From: Caldilineaceae bacterium
Lineage (GTDB): Bacteria > Chloroflexota > Anaerolineae > Caldilineales > Caldilineaceae
DNA length: 64,000 nucleotides
NCBI GenBank assembly: GCA_020634755.1
Contig: JACKBC010000025.1
Span: 32,600 to 96,599, forward strand
Direction of reading: 5' to 3'
The position numbers and the translations under genes are program-made. Of this stretch, positions 17,652 through 25,766 are shown piece after piece (the first letter of the stretch is position 1; each line of letters opens with the position of its first letter). The notes beneath the pieces are model-generated. The model made no database searches, was not told the DNA's origin, and saw only the letters and a program-made list of their open reading frames with translations.

Positions 17652-18333
17652 GGGAAAGTTCCTTTCGTTTTTCGATATTCGTATTATTTGTCACCATGCG
17701 CATAAAATTGCGCAAAATACGCAACCCCACGGCATGGCTCAACTCGGGGTGGGGCTGAATGCCCCAGCTGTTTTTATAGCGCACAATGCTCGGATAATTG
17801 ACGCCATAATCGGTTAATGTAAGCGCCACATCCGGGCTTTGGGCATCGCAGTAATAGCTATGAGCAAAATAGGCGTAGGCGCCGTCTGGAATATTGTGCA
17901 GCAATTCATCATTGCGCTGCCGATGTAGCTGATTCCAACCGATTTGCGGCACGCGCAGCGTGTGCTCGGCGTGGACCGGATCGGGTTGGCGGTCGGGAAA
18001 ACGGCGCACTTTGCCCGGGATCAGGTGTAAGCCCTCATGCTGCCCCATTTCCTCGCTCTCATCAAAGAGCAGCTGCATGCCTACACAAACGCCCAACAGC
18101 GGCAGCCCAGCCTGTACAGCATCTAACAGCGGCTCGGCAAGCTGTTGGCGGCGCAAATTATCAATACTTTCACCAAATGCGCCCTGCCCCGGCAATACCA
18201 CGGCCTTCCAGCGGGTCAGATCGGTGGGTGTATCCACAATGTCCACAGGGATTTGCAGCGGAATGGCCATGGCCTCAAATGCTTTGTAGACGCTGCGCAA
18301 ATTGCCAACGCCATAATCAAGGATTGCAATCAT
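17644..18333 (-). CDS. hisH: Imidazole glycerol phosphate synthase glutaminase subunit HisH
   Basis: A 229-residue class I glutamine amidotransferase. DYGVGNLRS at the N-terminus, the nucleophile Cys in LGVCVGMQLLF (about residue 83), and QPHPELS with the His-Glu dyad identify HisH. The usual FHPEKS reads PHPELS here, but His and Glu remain. With HisF it supplies ammonia in histidine synthesis. No other his genes are in the window. It overlaps the cyclophilin gene and starts 7 nt after the DUF402 gene. Confidence 0.92.
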   Translation of the reverse strand: MIAILDYGVGNLRSVYKAFEAMAIPLQIPVDIVDTPTDLTRWKAVVLPGQGAFGESIDNLRRQQLAEPLLDAVQAGLPLLGVCVGMQLLFDESEEMGQHEGLHLIPGKVRRFPDRQPDPVHAEHTLRVPQIGWNQLHRQRNDELLHNIPDGAYAYFAHSYYCDAQSPDVALTLTDYGVNYPSIVRYKNSWGIQPHPELSHAVGLRILRNFMRMVTNNTNIEKRKELSLG

Positions 18334-18340
18334 AGTGGGT

Positions 18341-18892
18341 TCACTGTTTATCCGTAAATTCGGTTTGGGAATGGTCCAGATAAATCGTAAAATTGCGCAC
18401 CAGAGCCGGCGGAAAACGTCGCTGTGCTATCGCCGTGGTGAGCGCCCGAATGCGCAATTCGGCCTGCTCCGCCTGTACAGGCGTAATGGCGCCGCTGTTT
18501 ACCGCTGCGTCAAATTCATCCTCATTGAGCACCGTCACGCGGCCATCCTGCGCAATCCACAGCGCCAATGCCAATTTTACGGCGCTATAGACATTGCCAT
18601 CCTGATGCGGCGACATGCAGATGGGAATATAGGCGCCCACCGCATTGCCGTCCACATCAAAATAGCGCTCGACAATTTGCTCATCTTCCGGCAGCCAAAA
18701 GCGAAACCAGACAAACCCCGGCGCCGTAATCAGCGTCGGCTCGGCGCCCTGAACCGGCAGATATTTTTTTGATGCGCTCTCCTGCCAGGTGGCTCGCTCC
18801 ACCAGCATATGCCCTGGCCACTCGGCGCGATAGTCCGTCATTTGCGGATGCGATTGCCATTCGCCACTTTCAATGATTCCGGTAATGCCCAT
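18341..18892 (-). CDS. DUF402 domain protein
   Basis: About 183 residues. The middle and C-terminal parts follow DUF402 (FomD/nucleoside tri-diphosphatase fold): APGFVWFRFWLPED, YFDVDGNAVGAYIPIC, LALWIAQDGRVTVLNEDEFD, then a helical end. Family members hydrolyse nucleotides with metal bound by conserved Asp/Glu. Start 18892 (ATG) is tentative; a GTG at 18931 extends the frame by 13 residues and neither has a good ribosome-binding site. It lies directly upstream of hisH. Confidence 0.75.
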   Translation of the reverse strand: MGITGIIESGEWQSHPQMTDYRAEWPGHMLVERATWQESASKKYLPVQGAEPTLITAPGFVWFRFWLPEDEQIVERYFDVDGNAVGAYIPICMSPHQDGNVYSAVKLALALWIAQDGRVTVLNEDEFDAAVNSGAITPVQAEQAELRIRALTTAIAQRRFPPALVRNFTIYLDHSQTEFTDKQ

Positions 18893-18980
18893 GATAAAAC
18901 GCTTGTTTATTCTTCCCGGTGAATAAATCACTGCATTGCGCTATGATACACTTACCAGCAATACGCAATACAGAAATGTG

Positions 18981-19796
18981 CTAATATTTCTTGACAATCG
19001 CCCGATACGCCACCGGCTCGCGGAACTGGATCAGCTGTCGCTCTTCGCGCACGTCGCGCACGCGATCCAGATCAATGGTGGCAACCGCATACCCTTCAAT
19101 CGGTTCATCCAATACGGTGTACACCTCGGCCGTGGGGCCCACCAGCAAACTATCGCCCGAAAAACGCATGGTTGGCTCTTCGCCCACGCGATTGGCGGCG
19201 GCCACAAAAAGGGCATTTTCACACGCGCGGCTAATCAAATGAGCGCGCCACGATTCTGCCGCTTGCTCTTCCCAATTGGCGCTCAGCACAATCAATTCGG
19301 CGCCTTCCAGCGTTAAACTGCGGGCGGCTTCTGGGAAAGCCAAATCGCTGCCGATCATCAGGCCAAAGCGTCCCCATTCGGCATCTACATTGATAAAGCG
19401 AAAACCACTGCGATAGACCTGTCGCTCCTCGCCCAGCAAGTGTACTTTGCGGTAATCACCGGCAATATCGCCTTCCGGGCCTAAACAGACCACCCCATTG
19501 TAAAGGATGCTTTCGACCTTCTCTTTGATCACCAAGCCAAAAACAATGTGCGTATTAAAATCGTTGGCGCGCTTGGCCAAATAGTTTGTGGCGTGGCCCG
19601 GAATGCGTTCGGCCAAATCTGTGGCGCGCAACCCCAGCTCCGTGCCGGTGTAGCTCAACTCTGGAAATACAATCAAGTCTGTCTTTTGTTCGCTGCAAAT
19701 GCGCTCTACAAAGTCACCCATCTTACGTAAATTGGCCTCTGTATTGGCTAACACTGGCGCCATTTGAACCAACGCAATGGTAATCTCTCTCGGCAT
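18981..19796 (-). CDS. Nitrilase-superfamily (carbon-nitrogen hydrolase fold) protein lacking the catalytic Cys
   Basis: A 271-residue protein with the full CN-hydrolase fold: Glu in VFPELSYTG (E46) and Lys in YRKVHLLGE (K117). At the nucleophile position the usual ICYD reads IGSD (residues 148-151), so Cys is replaced by Gly149. The surrounding FPEAARSL is normal, so the alignment is secure. It is probably a pseudoenzyme or uses different chemistry. Start 19796 is chosen because TAGGAG lies 7 nt upstream. It precedes DUF402-hisH-cyclophilin on the same strand. Confidence 0.85.
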   Translation of the reverse strand: MPREITIALVQMAPVLANTEANLRKMGDFVERICSEQKTDLIVFPELSYTGTELGLRATDLAERIPGHATNYLAKRANDFNTHIVFGLVIKEKVESILYNGVVCLGPEGDIAGDYRKVHLLGEERQVYRSGFRFINVDAEWGRFGLMIGSDLAFPEAARSLTLEGAELIVLSANWEEQAAESWRAHLISRACENALFVAAANRVGEEPTMRFSGDSLLVGPTAEVYTVLDEPIEGYAVATIDLDRVRDVREERQLIQFREPVAYRAIVKKY

Positions 19797-20065
19797 ATAG
19801 CTGCTCCTATGGCTAATCTGTAACGCAGCCCATACGCCGTCTACCACCGGAACCCGTTAACAGATCTAGTTATTATACTGCGGTTGAGATGAGACCGGAG
19901 TTTTCTAATGGAGCAACAGGCATAATGAAACTACGGTTCTCATTCAGAGCTGAGTATAGGATGAATAATTGATATATGTAGTATAGCACAGCATGGGAAA
20001 TTCACCATTTGTAGAATTTTGCGATACAATGTTGGGTGTTTACGTCTGTAGTTGTCTGGCCGCTT

Positions 20066-20116
20066 AATTTTTAGAAATCCCAATGGTTTATGCACCGGTG
20101 GGGATTTCTAAAAATT
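20066..20116. repeat. Perfect 16-bp inverted repeat in a divergent intergenic region
   Basis: AATTTTTAGAAATCCC at 20066-20081 faces GGGATTTCTAAAAATT at 20101-20116 around a 19-nt loop. The region (19797-20295, about 500 bp) lies between the divergent nitrilase-like and lspA genes. It also holds family B and a family A mini-hairpin, but no gene is supported in it. Confidence 0.7.
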
Positions 20117-20143
20117 ACATGTTCGCGGCAGTAAGCATTCTCA

Positions 20144-20231
20144 GCTCACGTTACGCAGCGACAGCCAGTCTGCTAGAGAAAAACAGGAACGGCGGCGAGC
20201 CGACTTTCCTCCTGGCTTGCGTAACATAAGT
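20144..20231. repeat. Family B palindromic element, copy 2 (88 bp)
   Basis: Begins GCTCACGTTACGCAGCGAC and ends GGCTTGCGTAACATAAGT. It is flanked by TCTCA on the left and TATCA on the right. The right TATCA runs directly into a family A end (GTATACCGCAACGG). Confidence 0.8.
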
Positions 20232-20232
20232 T

Positions 20233-20263
20233 ATCAGTATACCGCAACGGTGTACTGATAATG
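20233..20263. repeat. Family A mini-hairpin (TIR only)
   Basis: A near-perfect palindrome with TATCAGTATACCG on one side, CAA as the loop and CGGTGTACTGATA on the other. It corresponds to the end of family A joined to itself, as expected from an internal deletion. It lies about 30 bp upstream of lspA. Confidence 0.6.
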
Positions 20264-20295
20264 GTATAAGCAAGTGCAGCTTGAAGGAGATTTCA

Positions 20296-20862
20296 ATGCA
20301 CTACCTGTCCAAATGGCTACGCAGAGCCTGGCCCGTCTTGCTGGTGGCCACGATTATTATCTCGCTCGACCAGTGGACCAAAGAGTTGATCCGCCAATCT
20401 GTGGTCGAATACACTTCTGTAGCCCCCATCCCCGCGCTGGGGAACTATCTAGTCTTTGAACGCGTGCGCAACTATGGCGCGGCCTTTGGCATTCTGCAAA
20501 ACCAAAGCTCGCTCTTCGCCATTATTGCCGTTGTTGTCGGACTCGCCATCTTGGTCTACGTCTATCAGTTGCCGCCAGAGCAGAAGCTCATCCGCGTTTT
20601 ATTGGGCCTACAGTTGGGTGGCGCCATGGGCAACCTGATCGACCGCCTGACTCAACTTGATGAATTTGGCCGCGGCTACGTCACCGACTTTATCCGCATT
20701 GGCTTGCCCGGCGGCCCTTACTGGCCCAATTTCAATGTGGCCGACAGCGCCATTGTCACCGGCGTCATCGGCTTGGGCATTTATGTGGTTTGGGACGATA
20801 TCCGCCGCCAGCGCCTGCAAGACCAAGAGCAAGATATGGTCAAAGCCAATAGCGAGATATGA
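20296..20862 (+). CDS. lspA: Lipoprotein signal peptidase (signal peptidase II)
   Basis: A 188-residue integral membrane aspartic peptidase that removes signal peptides from prolipoproteins. Four hydrophobic segments are visible. The signatures are LDQWTKELI, NYGAAFGIL, GGAMGNLIDRL (first catalytic Asp) and FNVADSAI (second catalytic Asp). Start 20296 is chosen for the AAGGAG 7 nt upstream. It overlaps the following rluD-like gene by 4 nt, the usual lspA-rluD arrangement. Confidence 0.95.
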   Translation: MHYLSKWLRRAWPVLLVATIIISLDQWTKELIRQSVVEYTSVAPIPALGNYLVFERVRNYGAAFGILQNQSSLFAIIAVVVGLAILVYVYQLPPEQKLIRVLLGLQLGGAMGNLIDRLTQLDEFGRGYVTDFIRIGLPGGPYWPNFNVADSAIVTGVIGLGIYVVWDDIRRQRLQDQEQDMVKANSEI

Positions 20863-21839
20863 CCCCGCCCATCCTGCCCCCTATCCGCTTGACAATCCCT
20901 GCCGAAGCGCACGGACACAGGCTGGATCAGTGGTTGGCCGCCCAATTTCCAGATCAGAGTCGCTCAGCGTTACAGCGCTGGATCAAGGATGGGCGCGTTC
21001 TGGTAGATGGGCAAGCGGCGAAATCCAGTCTAAAAGTAGAAGTTGACCACACAATTCTCATCCACCCCCCAGCGCCCCCCAGCGAACCGACGCTGCAACC
21101 CGAAGCAATTCCCCTGGACATTGTCTACGAAAACGCCGATCTGCTTGTGATCAACAAACCAGCGGGCATGGTGGTGCATCCAGCGCCTGGCCACGTGGGC
21201 GGCACGCTGGTCAACGCCGTGCTGCACCACTGTCCGCACATTGAAGGCGTGGGCGGCGAGCTGCGCCCGGGCATTGTGCACCGGCTGGACAAAGAGACCT
21301 CCGGTCTGCTTGTGGTGGCCAAAAACGATGCGACGCACCGTTTCTTGCAACAGCAGTTTCAAGCGCGCACTGTATACAAAGAATATTTGGCGCTGGTGGA
21401 AGGGCGCATGGAGCCGCCACGCGGGCGCATTTCCGCACCCATTGGCCGCCATCCCAACGAACGTCAGCGCCAGGCCGTGTTGCCCCCGGACTCACTCACG
21501 GGGCAAACCAAAGGCCGCAGCGCCATCACCGATTATGAGACAATGGCGCTTTACACCGCGCCCAGCCGGGACGGCGCGGGCGTGGCGCATTTCACACTGG
21601 TGCGCGCCATTTTGCACACCGGGCGCACGCACCAGATCCGCGTTCATTTTGCCTGGCTCAAACATCCGGTGGTTGGCGACACGCTCTATGGCTATCGCAA
21701 GCAGCGGCTAACGCTAGACCGTCACTTTCTACACGCCCATCGCCTGCGTCTGCTCCTACCCGGCACCACGGAACCCCGCGAATTTATAGCCCCCTTGCCG
21801 GCCGATTTGCAAACGTTATTGGACCAATTGGATACCTAA
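20859..21839 (+). CDS. RluA/RluD-family 23S rRNA pseudouridine synthase
   Basis: A 326-residue enzyme. An N-terminal S4 RNA-binding domain (LDQWLAAQFPDQSRSALQRW) is followed by the catalytic domain with HRLDKETSGLLVVAKND, whose Asp is the catalytic residue, and GRTHQIRVHFAWL. It converts uridine to pseudouridine in rRNA, most likely at helix 69 sites if it is RluD. The ATG overlaps the lspA stop (ATGA), giving coupled translation. Confidence 0.93.
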   Translation: MTPPILPPIRLTIPAEAHGHRLDQWLAAQFPDQSRSALQRWIKDGRVLVDGQAAKSSLKVEVDHTILIHPPAPPSEPTLQPEAIPLDIVYENADLLVINKPAGMVVHPAPGHVGGTLVNAVLHHCPHIEGVGGELRPGIVHRLDKETSGLLVVAKNDATHRFLQQQFQARTVYKEYLALVEGRMEPPRGRISAPIGRHPNERQRQAVLPPDSLTGQTKGRSAITDYETMALYTAPSRDGAGVAHFTLVRAILHTGRTHQIRVHFAWLKHPVVGDTLYGYRKQRLTLDRHFLHAHRLRLLLPGTTEPREFIAPLPADLQTLLDQLDT

Positions 21840-21888
21840 ATAAGGTGTGCGTAATTCTTTACTCGAGTGAAGTTATTGCCAGAGCCGC

Positions 21889-21951
21889 GTGCGATGCGCT
21901 GGCCGCTACGGTGGCTGCTATACAGCCGTTCTGCTGGCCAGTGCAACGCAC
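21889..21951. repeat. Palindrome E (GTGCGTYGCAC ends), copy 2
   Basis: GTGCGATGCGCTGGCC faces GGCCAGTGCAACGCAC around about 31 nt (14 of 16 pairs). The tips match the palindrome at 4376-4437. Confidence 0.5.
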
Positions 21952-22024
21952 ATTAGTCGCTTCTCCCCGGCTGAATAGTTATGCACACCCCTTTCCTCAA
22001 TTTAATTTGGAAAAATGAGTGACA

Positions 22025-22921
22025 ATGAATTCCCAACTGTCTGAAGCTATTCAACTCTGTGCGACTGAAATCCAACCGATGTTGACCGAAATTGTAGAGG
22101 TGGCCGATTTTTGTGGGGTGATTCACGCGGCAGACGCTCAATTATTGCTGGATGTGCTGGGGGCAGATGGCGATCAGCTCATGGCGGCGCTGCTGCCGCT
22201 GGCCCAAAGTTATGCCGCACCGCCGATTTCGCGCTTTTACGTGGGCGCCGTCTGCCGTGGCGCCAGTGGCAATCTCTATTTGGGGGGCAATATGGAATTC
22301 CCCGGCCAAAGCTTGGGCGCCACCATTCACGCAGAGCAAGCAGCCATCACTCACGCATGGCTACACAAAGAAGAGCGCGTCGACGCCATTGCCATCAACG
22401 GGACACCGTGCGGACACTGCCGCCAGTTCATGAACGAATTGGTTGGCGCGGCCCAGCTGCAAATCATGACGCCCCGCTTGGGGAAGTGCACATTGCCAGA
22501 GCTGCTGCCCGGTGCGTTTGGGCCAGATAATCTGCAAAACGCCACGGGATGGCTGCATCCGGTGGATCATGGGTTGCAGCTGCCAGCGGCCGCAGCAGAA
22601 CCGCTTGTTGCCGCGGCGCTGGCACAAGCCAATCGCAGCTATGCGCCCTATTCGGCCAACTACGCCGGGGCCGCTGTGCAGACGATTGATGGGGCGATCT
22701 TTGCTGCGCCATACGCCGAAAATGCGGCATTTAACCCCTCTTTATCCCCATTGCAGGGGGCCCTGCTCCATTTACATTTGGCCGGCAGATCGTTTGCGGA
22801 TATTCAACAAGCCGCGCTGGTGGAAAGCACACAGAGCTTGTGCAGCCAGAAAGAGGCCACGCGCGCGCTGTTGGCTTCTCTCGGCACGGCGCCGTTGCAC
22901 TACTATGGCGCGGCTTTGTAA
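22025..22921 (+). CDS. cdd: Cytidine deaminase, two-domain homodimeric type
   Basis: About 298 residues, the length of the E. coli-type enzyme with an N-terminal helical region, a catalytic domain and a degenerate second domain. The zinc site is HAEQAA (His and Glu) with PCGHC (two Cys). The C-terminal domain (YAPYSANYAGAAVQT, AENAAFNPSLSPLQGAL) keeps the fold but not the zinc ligands. It deaminates cytidine and deoxycytidine to the uridine forms. Start 22025 (ATG) is used; a GTG lies 6 nt earlier. Confidence 0.92.
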   Translation: MNSQLSEAIQLCATEIQPMLTEIVEVADFCGVIHAADAQLLLDVLGADGDQLMAALLPLAQSYAAPPISRFYVGAVCRGASGNLYLGGNMEFPGQSLGATIHAEQAAITHAWLHKEERVDAIAINGTPCGHCRQFMNELVGAAQLQIMTPRLGKCTLPELLPGAFGPDNLQNATGWLHPVDHGLQLPAAAAEPLVAAALAQANRSYAPYSANYAGAAVQTIDGAIFAAPYAENAAFNPSLSPLQGALLHLHLAGRSFADIQQAALVESTQSLCSQKEATRALLASLGTAPLHYYGAAL

Positions 22922-22924
22922 ATC

Positions 22925-24283
22925 CTATACCTCTATAGGCTGGGCAATGGGCAGGGCAAAATAAAAGGTGCTGCCCCTTCCCTCCATACTTTCGGCCCAA
23001 ATGCGACCGTTGTGCGCCTGCACGGTGTGCTTGGCAATGGCCAGCCCCAGCCCGGTGCCGCTGCCAGCGCGCGAGCGATCCGATTTATAGAAGCGCTCGA
23101 AAATGCGCGGCAGATCCTCTTTATTGATACCGGCGCCCGTATCTTGCACTCGAATGGTAACAAAATCTCCGTCGGCGCTAGCGCCGACACAGATGCTTCC
23201 GCCCGGTGGCGTAAACTTAATGGCATTGTGGACCAGATTCATGGTCACCTGGCGAATGCGCGCCAGATCGACCAACACCAGAGGCAAATCATCGTCAATG
23301 TCGCTTATCAATTCCAATTGCGCCCGCTCTGCCTGCGGCTGCAAACGCTCCACGGGCTGTTGGACCACATCACTCACGGCACATGGGTGAATCTCCAGCG
23401 GCGTCTGTCCAGATTCAATGCGCGAAAGCTCCATTAATTCTTGCACCAGCTGCGTCAGCGCGTCCACTTCGGTCTCCATGCGCAGCAAAAAGCGGCGCGC
23501 CGTGGGTGGGTCTTCCAAGGCGCCATCATTCAACGTTTCGGCCAGCGCGCGCAGAGATGCCAGCGGCGTGCGCAGCTCGTGCGACACGTTGCTCACAAAA
23601 TCCTGGCGCACCGTTTGCAAATGATGAATGTGGGTCAAATCCTGCAAAATCGTCACGTAGCCCCGGGCTGACTTTTGCAGAAACGGCGTTACGACGACAC
23701 GCAAGAAACGGTCGTTGTCAAAATCGACCAGCGCGGTCTCTTCCTGTTCGCTCTCCAAACAGCGCTGCCAGAGCGCCGCAATGCGATGATCCCGCGCCAC
23801 CTGAATAAACGTACGGTTGCGCGCCTTGGTCTGAGACGTACTTAAAATGCGTTCGGCAGCTGGATTCAACAGCCGCACTTTGCCATCCTTATTGAGAATC
23901 ATGACGCCATCGGCCATATATTGGAGAATGGTCAACAAGCGATCTTTTTCGCGATGGCGTTTTTTGGCAATTTGGTGCCGCTTCTCAATATTCCGGCGAA
24001 AAAAACGAATGAGCGAACCAAACTCGCCATCCGTCTCCAGCAGCAGTAGTTCATCGGTATTTGCACCGCCCTGCGCCAATGAATTCAACTGCCGGATCGG
24101 ACGCAGTTTGCGCTCTGACCACATTGTCACGAGCAAGCCCAGGAGCAGCGTAGTCAGCAGCAGCAATAATAAAATCTGCCCAGCAGACGCAGAAGCACCC
24201 AGCCAGAGCAGACAGAGCAGCAGCACCGCCATAACGGGCAAAATTATGCATGTGTAGGCAATCATCGAACGCCAGCGGATCAT
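22925..24283 (-). CDS. PhoR-like sensor histidine kinase
   Basis: A 452-residue membrane kinase. Two transmembrane helices occupy residues about 8-52, followed by a HAMP-like linker (ERKLRPIRQLNSLAQGG) and a PAS domain (YMADGVMILNKDGKVRLLNPAAERIL). HisKA carries the phospho-acceptor His in FVSNVSHELRTPLASL, and HATPase_c has HNAIKFT, DTGAGI and GTGLGLAI. No large periplasmic sensor domain is present. It starts 9 nt after its cognate response regulator and converges with cdd. Confidence 0.93.
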   Translation of the reverse strand: MIRWRSMIAYTCIILPVMAVLLLCLLWLGASASAGQILLLLLLTTLLLGLLVTMWSERKLRPIRQLNSLAQGGANTDELLLLETDGEFGSLIRFFRRNIEKRHQIAKKRHREKDRLLTILQYMADGVMILNKDGKVRLLNPAAERILSTSQTKARNRTFIQVARDHRIAALWQRCLESEQEETALVDFDNDRFLRVVVTPFLQKSARGYVTILQDLTHIHHLQTVRQDFVSNVSHELRTPLASLRALAETLNDGALEDPPTARRFLLRMETEVDALTQLVQELMELSRIESGQTPLEIHPCAVSDVVQQPVERLQPQAERAQLELISDIDDDLPLVLVDLARIRQVTMNLVHNAIKFTPPGGSICVGASADGDFVTIRVQDTGAGINKEDLPRIFERFYKSDRSRAGSGTGLGLAIAKHTVQAHNGRIWAESMEGRGSTFYFALPIAQPIEV

Positions 24284-24292
24284 ACGTTCACG

Positions 24293-25036
24293 CTATCCTT
24301 CAAACCGGTAGCCAACCCCGCGCACGGTGATAATACGTTCGGGCGCGGCGGGATTCGCCTCAATTTTCTCACGTAGCCAACGGATGTGGACATCAACAGT
24401 GCGGCTGCCGCCGTTGTAGTCCCATCCCCACACTTTCTCCAATATCTGGTCGCGGCTCAACACCAGGTTGCGATTGTGCGCCAGGTAGAGCAGCAGATCG
24501 AACTCCATGGGTTTGAGCTGCACTGGATGGCCAGTCAGCAATGCTTCCCGCCGATCCGGCACAATGACCAGGTTGCCAAAAGTCAGTTTTTTGGGCTGTG
24601 GCGCCTCGTCATTGGTGGGTTCTTCCGCACTGTGGATCTCCTCTCGGATCAAGCGGACGCGACGCAGCTGTGCCTTGACGCGCGCCTGCAATTCCCGCAT
24701 GCTGAAAGGTTTGGTCAAATAGTCGTCCGCGCCCACTTCCAGCCCAACAATTTTGTCGATCTCTTCCGTGCGCGCGGTCAACATTAAGATGGGTACATTG
24801 GTCTCCTGGCGCAACACGCGACAAACCTCTAGCCCATCCATGCCCGGCAACATAATGTCCAAAATGACTAGATCCGGCGCTTCTTGCCGCGCCATTTGCA
24901 GCGCGCTAAAGCCATTAGCGCTCATAAAAACCGTATAGCCCTGGCGCGTCAAATTATATTCGAGTGTCTCTGCAATGGCCGTCTCGTCTTCTACTACCAA
25001 AATTTTGGGGCTTACTACTTCATTTGAACTATCCAA
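24293..25036 (-). CDS. OmpR/PhoB-family response regulator
   Basis: A 247-residue regulator with a complete receiver domain: acidic pair VEDE, phospho-acceptor Asp in LVILDIMLPGMDG, and Lys in YLTKPFS. An OmpR-type winged helix follows (LKPMEFDLLLYLAHN, GSRTVDVHIRWLREKIE, IITVRGVGYRF). It is paired with the downstream PhoR-like kinase. The receiver is intact, unlike that of the regulator at 26587-27294. No pst or phoU genes are nearby, so the stimulus cannot be read from context. Confidence 0.95.
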   Translation of the reverse strand: MDSSNEVVSPKILVVEDETAIAETLEYNLTRQGYTVFMSANGFSALQMARQEAPDLVILDIMLPGMDGLEVCRVLRQETNVPILMLTARTEEIDKIVGLEVGADDYLTKPFSMRELQARVKAQLRRVRLIREEIHSAEEPTNDEAPQPKKLTFGNLVIVPDRREALLTGHPVQLKPMEFDLLLYLAHNRNLVLSRDQILEKVWGWDYNGGSRTVDVHIRWLREKIEANPAAPERIITVRGVGYRFEG

Positions 25037-25292
25037 CTTGCTTTTTCCCGTCCAACAATATCAGTTGCTTGCTACAGAATATATATCCAAAGGCGATTCT
25101 TGATCATCATGACACCGCAATGACGTTGGCGATACGGGGGTGGTTCCTTTTGGCAACCCGACCGTATTTCCAATGGCGATTCATGGCAGATCTATCGACT
25201 CTCCAATCACAATCCTATCGCATTTCAGGCGGTGGAGCAAGGAATCAGATGAGTAGCAATGGAATCATCGATATGCACACCCCATAATTAAA

Positions 25293-25331
25293 TGGTCGCC
25301 CACCAAAAACGCAAAGCTGGGTGAGCGACCA
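25293..25331. repeat. Inverted repeat TGGTCGCCCACC
   Basis: TGGTCGCCCACC faces GGTGAGCGACCA around a 15-nt loop (11 of 12 pairs). No T-run follows. Confidence 0.5.
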
Positions 25332-25356
25332 AGTAAACACGACTATTCAATTATCA

Positions 25357-25444
25357 ATTTATGTTATGCAAGCCGGGAGGAAAGTCGGCTCGCCGCCGTT
25401 CCTGTTTCTCTCTGGCAGACTGGCTGTCGCTGCGGAACGTGCAT
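25357..25444. repeat. Family B palindromic element, copy 3 (88 bp, reverse)
   Basis: Begins ATTTATGTTATGCAAGCCGG and ends CGCTGCGGAACGTGCAT. It is flanked on both sides by a perfect TATCA, consistent with a 5-bp target duplication. The right TATCA overlaps the first bases of a family A copy. Confidence 0.8.
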
Positions 25445-25447
25445 TAT

Positions 25448-25531
25448 CAGTACACCGCAACAATGTTAGCGATTCAGGCATCGGTCTCGATTCAGGAATC
25501 GAGCCCAGTCTTGGGCCGTTGCGATCTCCTG
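25448..25531. repeat. Family A palindromic element (84 bp)
   Basis: Begins CAGTACACCGCAACAATG and ends GCCGTTGCGATCTCCTG. Flanks are ATTAT and ATGAT (4/5). It directly adjoins a family B element. Confidence 0.8.
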
Positions 25532-25560
25532 ATGATCCACTCAAGCTCATTAAGTTATAG

Positions 25561-25639
25561 GAGTTACGCAAGCCTCGCGGGAAATTGCCAGGTCAGCCGT
25601 GTTATGTTCTCCTGGCTATGCACGGGCGCTGCGTAAGTC
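25561..25639. repeat. Family C palindromic element, copy 3 (79 bp)
   Basis: Begins GAGTTACGCAAGCCTCGCG and ends GGGCGCTGCGTAAGTC. Its interior is the reverse complement of the 9292-9370 copy, so the two belong to one subfamily. Confidence 0.75.
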
Positions 25640-25766
25640 ATAAGGTACGCCTAATGTGCGTCGCCCCGTGTCCGACATTTTGGCCCTTGTATTCGAATGG
25701 CACATCGTGCGTCGCACTCGAAGCGGGCTTACCTTCATGACAGTGAGTATCCACTAAAATAGATTG

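Larger units (their letters stand above)
25037..25766. other. Repeat-rich intergenic region, no supported gene
   Basis: About 730 bp upstream of the response regulator. It contains an inverted repeat at 25293-25331 and one copy each of families B, A and C in a row. A blurred family A-like stretch (ACACCGCAATGACGTTGGCG) lies near 25110. No coding frame looks protein-like. Confidence 0.7.

Noticed and set aside
25108..25200. Possible further family A copy
   Set aside because: Only the left third (ACACCGCAATGACGTTGGCG) aligns; the right end is too blurred to claim.
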